Shown: one piece after another, positions 14,193 through 24,000 of the stretch | Numbering within the stretch: position 1 is the stretch's first letter | How the letters are laid out: every line of letters begins with the position of its first letter | DNA from: a virus | Direction: 5' to 3' (one strand) | Length of the DNA: 24,804 bases | Virus record (IMG/VR): IMGVR_UViG_3300009152_000193 | Span: 1 to 24,804 of that record | The notes under the pieces: generated by a model | What the model was told of the DNA's origin: nothing | Databases searched by the model: none | What the model saw: only the letters and a program-made list of their open reading frames with translations | Made by a program: the position numbers and the translations under genes

Positions 14193-16502
14193 ATGGCAGG
14201 ACTAGATAAAAAAATTAGTGAATTACTCGAATTTTCGGGAGATACCTCAGGTTCATGGTTAATTGTAAATAATAGTAGTGAAACGGCAACATCTAAAATT
14301 AGAAGGGAAGCTTTTCTAAGTGGATTTAGCGGTGGAAGTAATGGTACATCAGGTTCTTCAGGTTCTAATGGAACTAGTGGAACAAATGGAACTTCCGGAA
14401 CAAATGGTACATCGGGAACTAATGGTTCATCTGGAACTAGTGGTTCGTCAGGTTCATCTGGAACTAGTGGTTCATCAGGAACTAGTGGTAGTTCAGGTTC
14501 TTCAGGAACAAGTGGAAGTTCTGGAACTAGTGGTTCGTCAGGTTCATCTGGAACTAGTGGTTCATCAGGAACTAGTGGTTCATCAGGAACTAGTGGTTCT
14601 AACGGAACAGACGGAACTTCTGGTTCTAATGGTACTGATGGTAGTTCTGGAACAAGTGGATCTAATGGTACAGACGGCACATCGGGAAGCAATGGTACGG
14701 ATGGAACGAGTGGTTCTAATGGTACCGATGGTTCTTCAGGAAGTAACGGTACTAACGGTTCTTCTGGAACATCAGGAGATTCATTATTTGCCGAAACAGG
14801 TTCATATTGGTATACAAAAAATAATATACAAATAGATGGTACGTTAACAGCTAAAGAATATTATGTTACATTAATATCTTCTTCAGTAATGTTTGTATCA
14901 GGGTCAAATAACTTTGGTAACACATTAGATGACAATCATAATTTTACAGGCTCAGTTAATATATCAGGTTCATTAACAATAAACGGAACATCATATACCG
15001 CGGCAACTTCAGGAACTAGCGGTAGTAATGGAACCGATGGTTCTTCTGGTTCATCAGGTTCATCAGGTTCAAACGGTACAGACGGTTCATCAGGTACTAG
15101 TGGTAGTAATGGAACAGACGGGTCTTCAGGAACTAGTGGAAGTAATGGTACTGACGGTTCATCAGGTTCCAATGGTACAGACGGAACTTCAGGTACATCA
15201 GGTTCTAATGGTACTGATGGTTCATCAGGTACTAGTGGAAGCAATGGTACAGATGGTTCTTCAGGAACTAGTGGAAGCAATGGTACAGATGGTTCTTCAG
15301 GAACTAGTGGTTCTAATGGTACAGACGGAAGTTCAGGTACATCAGGTTCTAATGGTACAGATGGTAGTTCTGGTACTAGTGGTTCTAACGGTACAGACGG
15401 AAGTTCAGGTTCTTCAGGTAGTAATGGAACAGACGGTTCTTCAGGTACTAGTGGAAGTAATGGAACAGATGGTAGCTCAGGTTCTTCAGGTTCTAATGGT
15501 ACTGACGGGTCTTCTGGTTCTTCAGGTTCAAATGGTACAGATGGTTCTTCAGGTAGTAATGGTACAGACGGAAGTTCCGGAACATCAGGTTCTAATGGTA
15601 CCGATGGGTCTTCAGGAACTAGTGGTTCTAATGGTACAGATGGTTCTTCAGGTACTAGTGGTTCTAATGGTACAGATGGTTCTTCAGGTACTAGTGGAAG
15701 CAATGGAACAGATGGGACTAGTGGTTCTAATGGTACATCAGGTGATTCATTATTTGTGTCGGGTGCTGGATTTTATTATACAACAAATAATTTACAAATT
15801 ACAGGTTCAGTAAAAATTAAAGGTACAATTACGGCTGAAGAATATAATGTTACATTAGTATCTTCTTCTGTTTTATATTCATCAGGATCAACAAAATTTG
15901 GTGACACATCTGATGACACACATCAATTTACTGGTTCAGTATTAGTTGAAGGAAAAGTTAATGCTAGTTCATTAACGGGTTCAATTAATTTTAATAATTT
16001 AACAAATGTTCCTTCATTAGTATCGGGTTCATCACAAGTATCATTCGGTGGTATAACAGGTGTTCCGTCAGGTATTGTATCTAGTTCATTACAAATAAAA
16101 AATTATGGAGATTTTGCTACAACCGGTTCAAATACATTTAAAGGAAATCAAATAATTTCAGGGTCATTAACTGTTACAGGTAGTGTAAGTGCCGCGGCGT
16201 ATTATGAAGTATCGGATATTAGATATAAAGATATTATTTCAGTTAATCCAAATGTAGATTTATCAACATTAGATGTGATTCAATTTACACTTAAAGGTGA
16301 TAGTCAAGTAAGATATGGTTATTCGGCTCAAAGTGTTAAAGAAGCTTGTTCTGACTTAGTCGTTGGTGATTTACCAATGAGTGTCAATTATAACGATGTC
16401 CATACTCTCAAAATACACCAATTGGAAAATAAAATAAAACAATTAGAAAATAAATTAGAGTCATTGTATGTCATTATCATGGACAGGGATAACCAAAAAT
16501 AA
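14193..16502 (+). CDS. Collagen-like tail fibre with C-terminal S74 intramolecular chaperone
   Basis: 769 aa. The first 45 residues (GLDKKISELLEFSGDTSGSW, IRREAFLSGF) probably attach to the tail. Residues 46-195 and 274-517 are G-x-y triplets of low-proline collagen type (GTS, GSS, GSN, GTD). Two homologous knobs (195-255 and 517-583) follow the stalks, each starting GDSLF and containing Y-x-VTL-x-SSSV and a DD-x-H-x-FTGSV ending. The shaft (585-670) has repeated SGS/TGS beta turns. Residues 672-769 are an S74 chaperone: SDIRYK gives the Ser674-Lys679 dyad (spacing 5, as in endosialidase), then RYGYSAQSVKEACSDLV, a VNYNDVHTLK helix start and a C-terminal coiled coil (IHQLENKIKQLENKLESL). Trimerisation should be followed by self-cleavage just before Ser674. 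Likely a trimeric receptor-binding or side fibre. Confidence 0.85.
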   Translation: MAGLDKKISELLEFSGDTSGSWLIVNNSSETATSKIRREAFLSGFSGGSNGTSGSSGSNGTSGTNGTSGTNGTSGTNGSSGTSGSSGSSGTSGSSGTSGSSGSSGTSGSSGTSGSSGSSGTSGSSGTSGSSGTSGSNGTDGTSGSNGTDGSSGTSGSNGTDGTSGSNGTDGTSGSNGTDGSSGSNGTNGSSGTSGDSLFAETGSYWYTKNNIQIDGTLTAKEYYVTLISSSVMFVSGSNNFGNTLDDNHNFTGSVNISGSLTINGTSYTAATSGTSGSNGTDGSSGSSGSSGSNGTDGSSGTSGSNGTDGSSGTSGSNGTDGSSGSNGTDGTSGTSGSNGTDGSSGTSGSNGTDGSSGTSGSNGTDGSSGTSGSNGTDGSSGTSGSNGTDGSSGTSGSNGTDGSSGSSGSNGTDGSSGTSGSNGTDGSSGSSGSNGTDGSSGSSGSNGTDGSSGSNGTDGSSGTSGSNGTDGSSGTSGSNGTDGSSGTSGSNGTDGSSGTSGSNGTDGTSGSNGTSGDSLFVSGAGFYYTTNNLQITGSVKIKGTITAEEYNVTLVSSSVLYSSGSTKFGDTSDDTHQFTGSVLVEGKVNASSLTGSINFNNLTNVPSLVSGSSQVSFGGITGVPSGIVSSSLQIKNYGDFATTGSNTFKGNQIISGSLTVTGSVSAAAYYEVSDIRYKDIISVNPNVDLSTLDVIQFTLKGDSQVRYGYSAQSVKEACSDLVVGDLPMSVNYNDVHTLKIHQLENKIKQLENKLESLYVIIMDRDNQK
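14328..14777 (+). repeat. Collagen-like repeat block 1
   Basis: About 50 G-x-y triplets (residues 46-195), mostly GTS/GSS in the first two thirds and GSN/GTD later. At DNA level it is an imperfect tandem repeat of 9-18 bp units with frequent ACTAGT (T-S codons act-agt). It creates long spurious open frames on the other strand and in a second + frame. Confidence 0.85.
14775..14957 (+). repeat. Fibre knob module, copy A
   Basis: Residues 195-255 of the collagen-like fibre, aligned by eye to copy B (517-583). Shared elements: GDSLF, Y-x-YT-xNN-x-QI, T-AxEY-x-VTL-x-SSSV, GS-x-x-FG-x-T-x-DD-x-H-x-FTGSV. Copy A lacks about six residues after the QI strand. The copies are divergent, so the duplication is not recent. 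Confidence 0.75.
15012..15743 (+). repeat. Collagen-like repeat block 2
   Basis: About 81 G-x-y triplets (residues 274-517), dominated by the four-triplet unit GSN-GTD-GSS-GTS, a roughly 36-bp tandem repeat with synonymous variation. More regular than block 1, consistent with later expansion by unequal recombination. Confidence 0.85.
15741..15941 (+). repeat. Fibre knob module, copy B
   Basis: Residues 517-583. Same layout as copy A with a short insertion (TGSVKIKG), and directly preceding the shaft that leads to the chaperone. Confidence 0.75.
16206..16502 (+). other. S74-type intramolecular chaperone domain
   Basis: Residues 672-769. Ser674 and Lys679 in SDIRYK are the expected self-cleavage residues; GYSAQSVKEA corresponds to the conserved G-x-x-AQ-x-V motif, and the last 30 residues form a heptad coiled coil. 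The predicted product is a released peptide of about 96 residues. Confidence 0.85.
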
Positions 16503-17787
16503 AATATTAACTGATAGTGATATTAATAGAGCCGCTGAAGATGGTTTTTTAACATCAAAAACAACGATTCCAACAACAGATAAAGGAGTTACAAAAGAAC
16601 GTGCACTACAATATATTAATATTAACCCCCTACATGTTTCATATACTGGAAAATCGTCCAATCAATTAATTACTAAAGAAGATATTAAAAAACCTTGTGA
16701 TGAATGTACATCATATAACATCGTTATTAATCAGAGTGATTTAAACGATATATCAGGTAACACCGATAATAAGATTTATTTATATTATTATCCTTGTGGA
16801 ACTTATAGTGGAGTTACACCATATATAACTTTTTCATATCCAGGAACATTTACAGATTATATTTGTGCTCAAAGTTGTGCCGTTACAGAACCATATTTAT
16901 TTTCAAGTTTTGATGAAGGTAAAATATTAACAGATTCAAGTTATGTTGAATTAGCAGGAAATTGTGCAACATCAACATTTAGAAGCGTTTCTTGTAGTGG
17001 TACCACAGTTTATAATGTTGCATCTGAAGGATTTAATTACCCACCTACACAATTTGATTTAGGACAAACTTATGGTAATGTAGATATTACAATTAGTATT
17101 AGTGGAAATACAAATTCAAACAACGAAATATTCATCGGTAATAGAGCTGAGAGTTATGGTACAACATATGCATTCGGTACAGGTAATCAAAGTATATCAG
17201 ATACAGTAGGTTTTATTAGTAATACAACTAAAACAACATTAGACGTTGTGGTTTATTCAACTACAACAGGTAATACATTTACACCATTTAATGTGGTATT
17301 TACTGCGTCATGTCCTGCAAGTGATGACACTTGTTCAATTGCAACAACAGGTGGTACATATTATAGTGGGACAACAATTAACGTAACAGCAATAGGAAAT
17401 ATTAAATACGAAACAACAACTGGAATGGTATTTAAAAACATAACATCAACTGGAACGTACACAATAAACGATTGTATATTAATCAATTCAATATCACCAG
17501 GTTATCCACTAATTAGTGTTGCAGCATATAATAATGTTGTTACGGGAAGTAGTTGTAGTTCGGTTACAGTAGATACGTCAGGTTCAGAATCATCATCAAC
17601 AGGAACAACAGGAAACTGTAGAACCATAACATTTAATGCAAATCAAGGATTTAGTGCCACCACATATTGGATAGATTGTGACGGCATTATACGAACAAGA
17701 TTTGTCGATAGAGGAACCATATTCACAACCACAGGACAAGATGGTAGTGCGTCGGGATTACCATTAACATATGGGGCATTTTTATAA
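16468..17787 (+). CDS. Probable tail appendage/adhesin protein, family not recognised
   Basis: 439 aa; the ATG at 16468 lies 35 bp inside the preceding gene in another frame. This start is favoured because the N-terminus is internally repeated: LSWTGITKNKILTDSDI (3-19) is echoed by VSYTGKSSNQLITKEDI (57-73), so the repeat needs the overlap region. The rest is Thr/Ser/Gly/Asn-rich beta sequence with about 15 cysteines (CDEC at 77-80, CAQSC at 133-137, SCPASDDTC at 281-289) and no signal peptide. The C-terminus CRTITFNANQGFSATTYWIDCDG then RTRFVDRGTIF resembles ends of Bacteroidota surface beads. A role in host recognition is inferred from its place between two fibre genes. Confidence 0.5.
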   Translation: MSLSWTGITKNKILTDSDINRAAEDGFLTSKTTIPTTDKGVTKERALQYININPLHVSYTGKSSNQLITKEDIKKPCDECTSYNIVINQSDLNDISGNTDNKIYLYYYPCGTYSGVTPYITFSYPGTFTDYICAQSCAVTEPYLFSSFDEGKILTDSSYVELAGNCATSTFRSVSCSGTTVYNVASEGFNYPPTQFDLGQTYGNVDITISISGNTNSNNEIFIGNRAESYGTTYAFGTGNQSISDTVGFISNTTKTTLDVVVYSTTTGNTFTPFNVVFTASCPASDDTCSIATTGGTYYSGTTINVTAIGNIKYETTTGMVFKNITSTGTYTINDCILINSISPGYPLISVAAYNNVVTGSSCSSVTVDTSGSESSSTGTTGNCRTITFNANQGFSATTYWIDCDGIIRTRFVDRGTIFTTTGQDGSASGLPLTYGAFL

Positions 17788-17798
17788 AATAAAATAAC

Positions 17799-18095
17799 AT
17801 GAGTACAACATATACAACCATACCTATAAAACAAATAAGTAACAATTTTGGAACTGTTAATAAAGTTATTTGGTTTGATGTTACAAATATTCAAGGTACG
17901 TTTGGGGTTAATTTATTTATCACACCAAATCAATCTACAGATATGAATATTGTAATATTTAATAAAGGGAGTAATGAAGAAATGTATAGAAAAACATATA
18001 ATAAATCATCTGATAGTTCAGTTATAACTGATACTGTTAAATTAAGACATGTTCCTGGTCAAAAATCGGCAACTTACGGAATTAAAAGTTTATAA
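17799..18095 (+). CDS. Small structural protein, function unknown
   Basis: 98 aa, starting 11 bp after the previous stop in an A-rich leader and ending 2 bp before the giant adhesin gene. The composition is beta-rich ([20 protein letters not shown], then [15 protein letters not shown]), without cysteine, signal peptide or membrane helix, and it ends [11 protein letters not shown] single beta-sandwich domain is plausible. Its strand pattern vaguely resembles residues 30-130 of the next protein, so it may be a docking partner or paralogue of that N-terminus, but the similarity is too weak to claim. Gene spacing points to co-expression with the adhesin. Confidence 0.5.
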   Translation: MSTTYTTIPIKQISNNFGTVNKVIWFDVTNIQGTFGVNLFITPNQSTDMNIVIFNKGSNEEMYRKTYNKSSDSSVITDTVKLRHVPGQKSATYGIKSL

Positions 18096-18097
18096 AA

Positions 18098-21000
18098 ATG
18101 AGTATAACCGGAGGTACATTCAGTGTTGATTGTTTAATAAGTGATGTCTCATCATCAACAAACGATTGTGGAGTTCAAAAAACTTTAACATGGTCTAATG
18201 CTGGTACCAAATCAAATATACAAAGTTATTTCTTCAATTATAATCAATTAAATAACAAAATTCCGGTTTATGTTTTCATAAAACCAAAAGTCAAAAAGTT
18301 ATTTAAATTTACATTCACACCAGGTTCAAATAACGGTTCAAATATTACTATTAATATTAATCAAAAAATAAACGGTGTTTATACGTTAGTAGATGTTGAA
18401 AATTTAAATACGCTATCTACTGAGACTTCAAAATATATTACACTTTATTTTGATGAAAATAAAAATGATGACATTTCACTAACTTTAGATATCATTACAT
18501 CAGGTGGAACGAGCGGACAAATGTATTGTGAAATTGATTGTGACCCTGCAATAATAAGTGCTGAATTTTGTACTGGATTTACGAACTCAAATTATTATTG
18601 TACAACATGCCCAACAGTTGTAAAATTATATAGAGCTAAAACACCTAATTTACCACCAATAAATGGTATTTTGAATATTAATTCTGGATTTAGTAATTTC
18701 TCACCTTTCACAACAGGACCTTGGTATTTGGATAATGGATTAACAATTGAAGCACCTTCAGGTGTAACATATTCTTATGCTTCTGGAGATATTGCAAAAA
18801 GATCAATATACACATATAATCCATCTACACATTCTTTTATATTACAATCAAGTTGTTTAGGAAGTAATTCAAATTGCGGGGGAGATGTTATTTTAACACA
18901 TAATTTAAGTGGATATACATATTCTCATCCATACATACCAACTAAAAGCGAATTACCAAGTAATGGTTTAAAATACTCAATACAAGATTTAATTATAACT
19001 TTAGATAGTTCAAATAAAATTGTACCTATAACAATTTCAATAACGGGACAATGTAAAGATGCTTGTTTTACTATTTCTGATGGTGTTAATAATAGTCACG
19101 CTGGTAATGTAAGTTATACAGATAATTATTCAGCAACTCCACCATATTTTGTTAAAGTAACTGATTACACATCTTTAAAAGTTCAAATGACAAATATTGG
19201 TACACGTGGAATAACCGCGGTAACAAACAGTGGTCAAATAAGAATAAGGGTTGCAATTGGACAATCAAAATCATATAATGGTTCTTCTGTTGTAACTAAA
19301 ATTTCAGTTGGTTGTGGAACTACAATTTTTGGGTATGATATGGGAGTACATCCATATTCAGCGTACGATTCATATAATAGTCCAACCGCGGTAACTAAAT
19401 TATGGTCATATAATAATATTAGTACATGGTCAGGTTCAACAGATAATTACTCAACCAAAGGTACATGCGTTTATAATGATGTTTTATTAACAAATTTAGC
19501 ATTACCATATTATTATGCCGATAACATTAGAACATCTAACACAAACAAAGTTTATGAAATAGGTAATATATTACAAAGAAACTTTGGAACACATACAGAT
19601 TATAAAATAACTAAAAAAGCATTTGGACCTAGAAAAACATCACCAATAGTTTCAGGACCTAAAGATTTTACAAACCTTAAAAATAGAGGTGATGAAGTTT
19701 TAATATCGGGAGAAAATTTAATACCTACATCAATTGAACCAACAATGAACGGTATTGGTTTAGTACGTAAAATATTATCAACATCAGATTATTATCAACC
19801 TTCAGTTTACAAATATTATTTAGGTTATACCTCAGGATTTACTGAGTCTAATTCTAATGATACATTCTTCACTACTTGGAATTTTTCAAATTCTACAGCT
19901 AAACCATTAACTGGATATCAACATATGTTAATGAAATTATCTGCAAGTTACATAGGTGGTACAAACGTACCAGATTTAATTAATTTATTAAAAGATGATA
20001 AAAGAGTTGAAGCTGGTTTTATGGGTGCTGCCGTATCAAGTTTACTTCTTGCTTGTGCAGGTTATCTTCCTGTGGCAGAGGGATTGTCACTTTTTGCATC
20101 ATTTTTTTTAACTGTACCTGGATTATTGGTACTCGCTTTTGCTTATTTAGCGGTAAAGTTTATTGTGGATGCATTAAAAACACAAAATATAACAATTAAA
20201 GAAAAGTTCACATATTTTTACACTAGATATGCAACAACACCATATCTAACAACTGGAACAACAATTTATAAAACAAGTACTTTAACAACATGGAGTACGG
20301 GTATATATAATGACGGTGCATATTTTTACAATATTCCATCAAATTCAAATAATGGTAAACCAACTACAAAAACATTATCATATTCTACAAATGATGGTAT
20401 AAGAACAAATTCATTTGATGTTATTAATACAAGTAAAATAAATTATATTACAGATTTTCATAGTTTATTTTTTTTAAGTTATGTTTCAGGTTATCCTGTT
20501 AAATTTAATACAAACCCAACATTATATTCAAGTAATTCATTATCAATAACTGTATCGGCGGAAACTTCAAATATCGGTGATTTAAACAACCCAATACCTG
20601 TTGTGTATTCTTTACCTTCGGGACATTCTGTTTCAACAATTTCACAAGAAGATGCGGATAGTAAGGCCGCAGGTTTTCTTTCTTCATTAACAGGTAATAC
20701 AATTAGTTTATCATCATATGAAGAAAAACCAGGAATTGTTGACGTACAATTAAATTTCACACACGAAATTAAAAATGAAAACATACCAAATGTTTTTATT
20801 TTGAATTATGATAATTCGGATGAAAATGGAATTACAATTGGTAAAAAATTATATTATGATTATAATGGTAAGTCCACAGTATTAAATGGTTATTATTCAT
20901 TGGTAGGTACTTCACCATATAGAACCATATATAAAACAGTAAATGGTGTTGTTACAGATATACTTACATGGCAAAACAGTAATGAAAATTATGTCACATC

Positions 21001-24000
21001 GGTAACAACTGGAACAGGTGCAACTATAAATACACTTTTAGATTATACAAGTGAATGGTATATAGGTTCTACGAATCATGAATTAATAAATTTGAATTAT
21101 ACTAATAATCAAGATAGTTTAATAACAAATTGGAATACAAATACATTTTACTCTGGAACAACAACAGGTGTCACAGTTAATAAAGGTTTTACAAATTCAT
21201 TGGCAGCACCCACCGAACTTTATTTTTATGACGATAATTTAACGGGTTTAACTTATAATGTGGCAGATGATGGAAAATATAAAGCAATTTATCCATTTAA
21301 TAGTTTAATTTTCACATATCGTAATCCTTTTACGATTTTAATTAATGCGGAAGAAATTAGTGACCTCGATAATGATGATAACGGTATTAATTTTTATTTA
21401 ACCGATATTAGTGGTAACACTGTACCATCATATGTTGGTGTTACTTTTAATGTTAATATTTTTACAGGGTCAACGAGTTTACTTTCATCTGAAAGAATAA
21501 CAATTGATTCAGATGAAACGAATCAGTTTTTATATTTAAATATTCCTCAAACAGGAGGCACACTAACGTCATACAACATAACAAGTTATGAATCTGAAAA
21601 CCCATTTGATAAAATAACTTTTATTCAAAGTGGATTTACACAAAGTACAGGTGTAACTACTTGTCCGTATTATACGGGAACAACATATATTGTCGATTCA
21701 TATGGTTATGTACAATACAATAGATTTAATACGATTAATAATGGTTTTATAACTGAAGTTATTTATGTCTCTGAGGCTATATATGAAATTACAGACCCAA
21801 TTCAATATCAATCATTAGTTCCTGTTGTAGATACTGAAACGTATTATCCACCCGCAAATATTAGAATTTTAGAAACAGGAGTTTGTTATGTCGTACCAAC
21901 TCCAACTCCAACCCCAACAATAAGTTTAACCCCAACACAAACAGGAACACCAACTCCTACACCAACAGTAAACTGTTCATTCGGTGTTAGCATTGTAATA
22001 TTAACTCCAACCCCTACTCCAACAGGAACAGGAACCCCAACACCTACTCCGACAATAACTTTAACACCAACAGGAACAGGAACACCAACTCCTACACCAA
22101 CAGTAAACTGTTCATTCGGTGTTAGTGTTGTTGTATTAAGTCCAACACCTACTCCTACACCAACTGGTACCCCAACTCCTACACCAACAATAAGTTTAAC
22201 ACCTACAATAAGTTTAACACCAACAGGAACTCCAACAGGTACTCCAACAGGGACACCAACAGGAACGCCAACTCCTACACCAACTCCTACACCAACAATA
22301 AACTGTTCGTTCGGAGTGAGTATAGTGGTATTAAGCCCAACCCCAACCCCTACTCCAACAGGTACTCCAACAGGAACACCAACACCAACACCAACAATTA
22401 GTGTTACACCGACAATTAGTGTTACTCCAACTATTAGTGTTACACCAACTGGAACACCAACTGGTACACCAACTGGTACACCAACTGGTACACCAACTGG
22501 AACACCAACTCCAACACCAACAGTAAATTGTTCATTCGGCGTTAGTGTGGTCGTATTATCACCAACCCCAACCCCTACACCAACAGGAACACCAACCCCT
22601 ACACCAACAATTAGTTTAACGCCGACAATAAGTTTAACCCCAACAATTAGCTTAACGCCAACAATTAGTTTAACTCCAACAATAAGTTTAACACCAACAA
22701 TAAGTTTAACACCAACAAGAACTCAGACACCTACACCAACAGGAACACCAACTGGTACCCCAACACCAACGCCGACAGTCAATTGTTCGTTCGGTGTCAG
22801 CATTGTTGTATTAAGTCCAACCCCAACACCAACAGGAACACCAACAAAAACTCCAACACCAACTCCAACACCAACTGGTACACCAACAGGAACACCAACT
22901 GGTACACCAACAGGAACACCAACCCCTACACCAACAATTAGTTTAACGCCGACAATAAGTTTAACCCCAACAATTAGTTTAACTCCAACAATAAGTTTAA
23001 CACCAACAATAAGTTTAACACCAACAATAAGTTTAACACCAACAAGAACTCAGACACCTACACCGACACCAACTACATCGTTACCGGCATTAACGGTATC
23101 GGTAAGTTCAAGTACATTACAATCATGCTATAATGTTAGTGATGCATCATTTACATTAAGTGCGAGTGGTGGTAATGGTGCGTCATATGAATATTCCAAA
23201 GATGGTACAACATACCAAGCAAGTGCAACATTTAGTTCATTAGCGGGTGGTACATATAATGGTTATGTTAGAAATACAAATAGAACTGGAACTGTTGCAT
23301 CAGTTTCAGTTGGAAGTTTAGTAAGAACAGCACCAAATGCAACAATAACGGTTACAAATGTAAGTTGTAATGGTGGAGCTGACGGACAAATTGCAGTAAC
23401 ATCTGGTACGGGTGGAACAGGTAGTGGATATAGTGGATCAACAGATGACGTTACATATTTTGCATTACCAAAAATATTCTACACATTAACTCAAGGTTCT
23501 TATGATGTATATATTAAAGATAGTAATGGTTGTAAACAATCTTACGCACAAACAATCACACAACCAACAGCACAAGTATGTAATATTTCAGTATATAGTT
23601 ATGATACCGGAACAGGAGATGGTCAAATCGCTGTGGTAGTTTCAGGAGGAACAGGACTTAAAACTCTTAAATTGTATCAAGATACATCTACACCATATAG
23701 CGACTACTCAACTGATACATTAATACAAAGTGGCACTTCTGTCGCTAATAATACAACATATTATTTTACAAATGTACCTTGTGCAGCAACTAGTCTTTGG
23801 GTTCAATGTACGGACGCAAATAATTGTGTAATACATTCTAATACGTCGGTTAAAACTTGTGGATATTTCCAAACGTTTCCAGGAACATTTAAACTTGGTA
23901 ATAACTTAACGTGTACACCACAATCGCCATTTAGTAGAATTTACTTAGGTTCAATTGACTATAGTAATTTTGTTGCAAATGGTGGTATGTTAAGTACTGG

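Larger units (their letters stand above)
21896..23077 (+). repeat. Pro/Thr-rich stalk repeats with five NCSFGVS inserts
   Basis: About 395 residues of 4-6 residue units ([20 protein letters not shown]). (V/I)NCSFGVS begins at residues 1291, 1336, 1401, 1476 and 1561, so spacing grows 45, 65, 75, 85. Each insert contributes one cysteine and a short hydrophobic strand. The DNA is made of imperfect short tandem repeats (ccaacaggaaca-like and ccaacaataagtttaaca-like). Confidence 0.9.

Noticed and set aside
14180-14692. Long antisense frame with a VPLEPLVPEEP-like repeat (and a similar one at 14936-15703)
   Set aside because: These are mirror images of the collagen-like repeats; a period of 9 bp keeps all frames open. 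They have no independent start context, and the sense frame has clear domains.
15028-15813. Second + frame through the collagen repeats (also 14320-14835), rich in Val/Gln/Leu
   Set aside because: Shifted reading of the same tandem repeat, ending soon after the repeat ends.
21896-23077. CRISPR-like array in the Pro/Thr region
   Set aside because: Repeats are codon-phased 12-18 bp units within a long frame, with no unique spacers of constant size and no cas genes.
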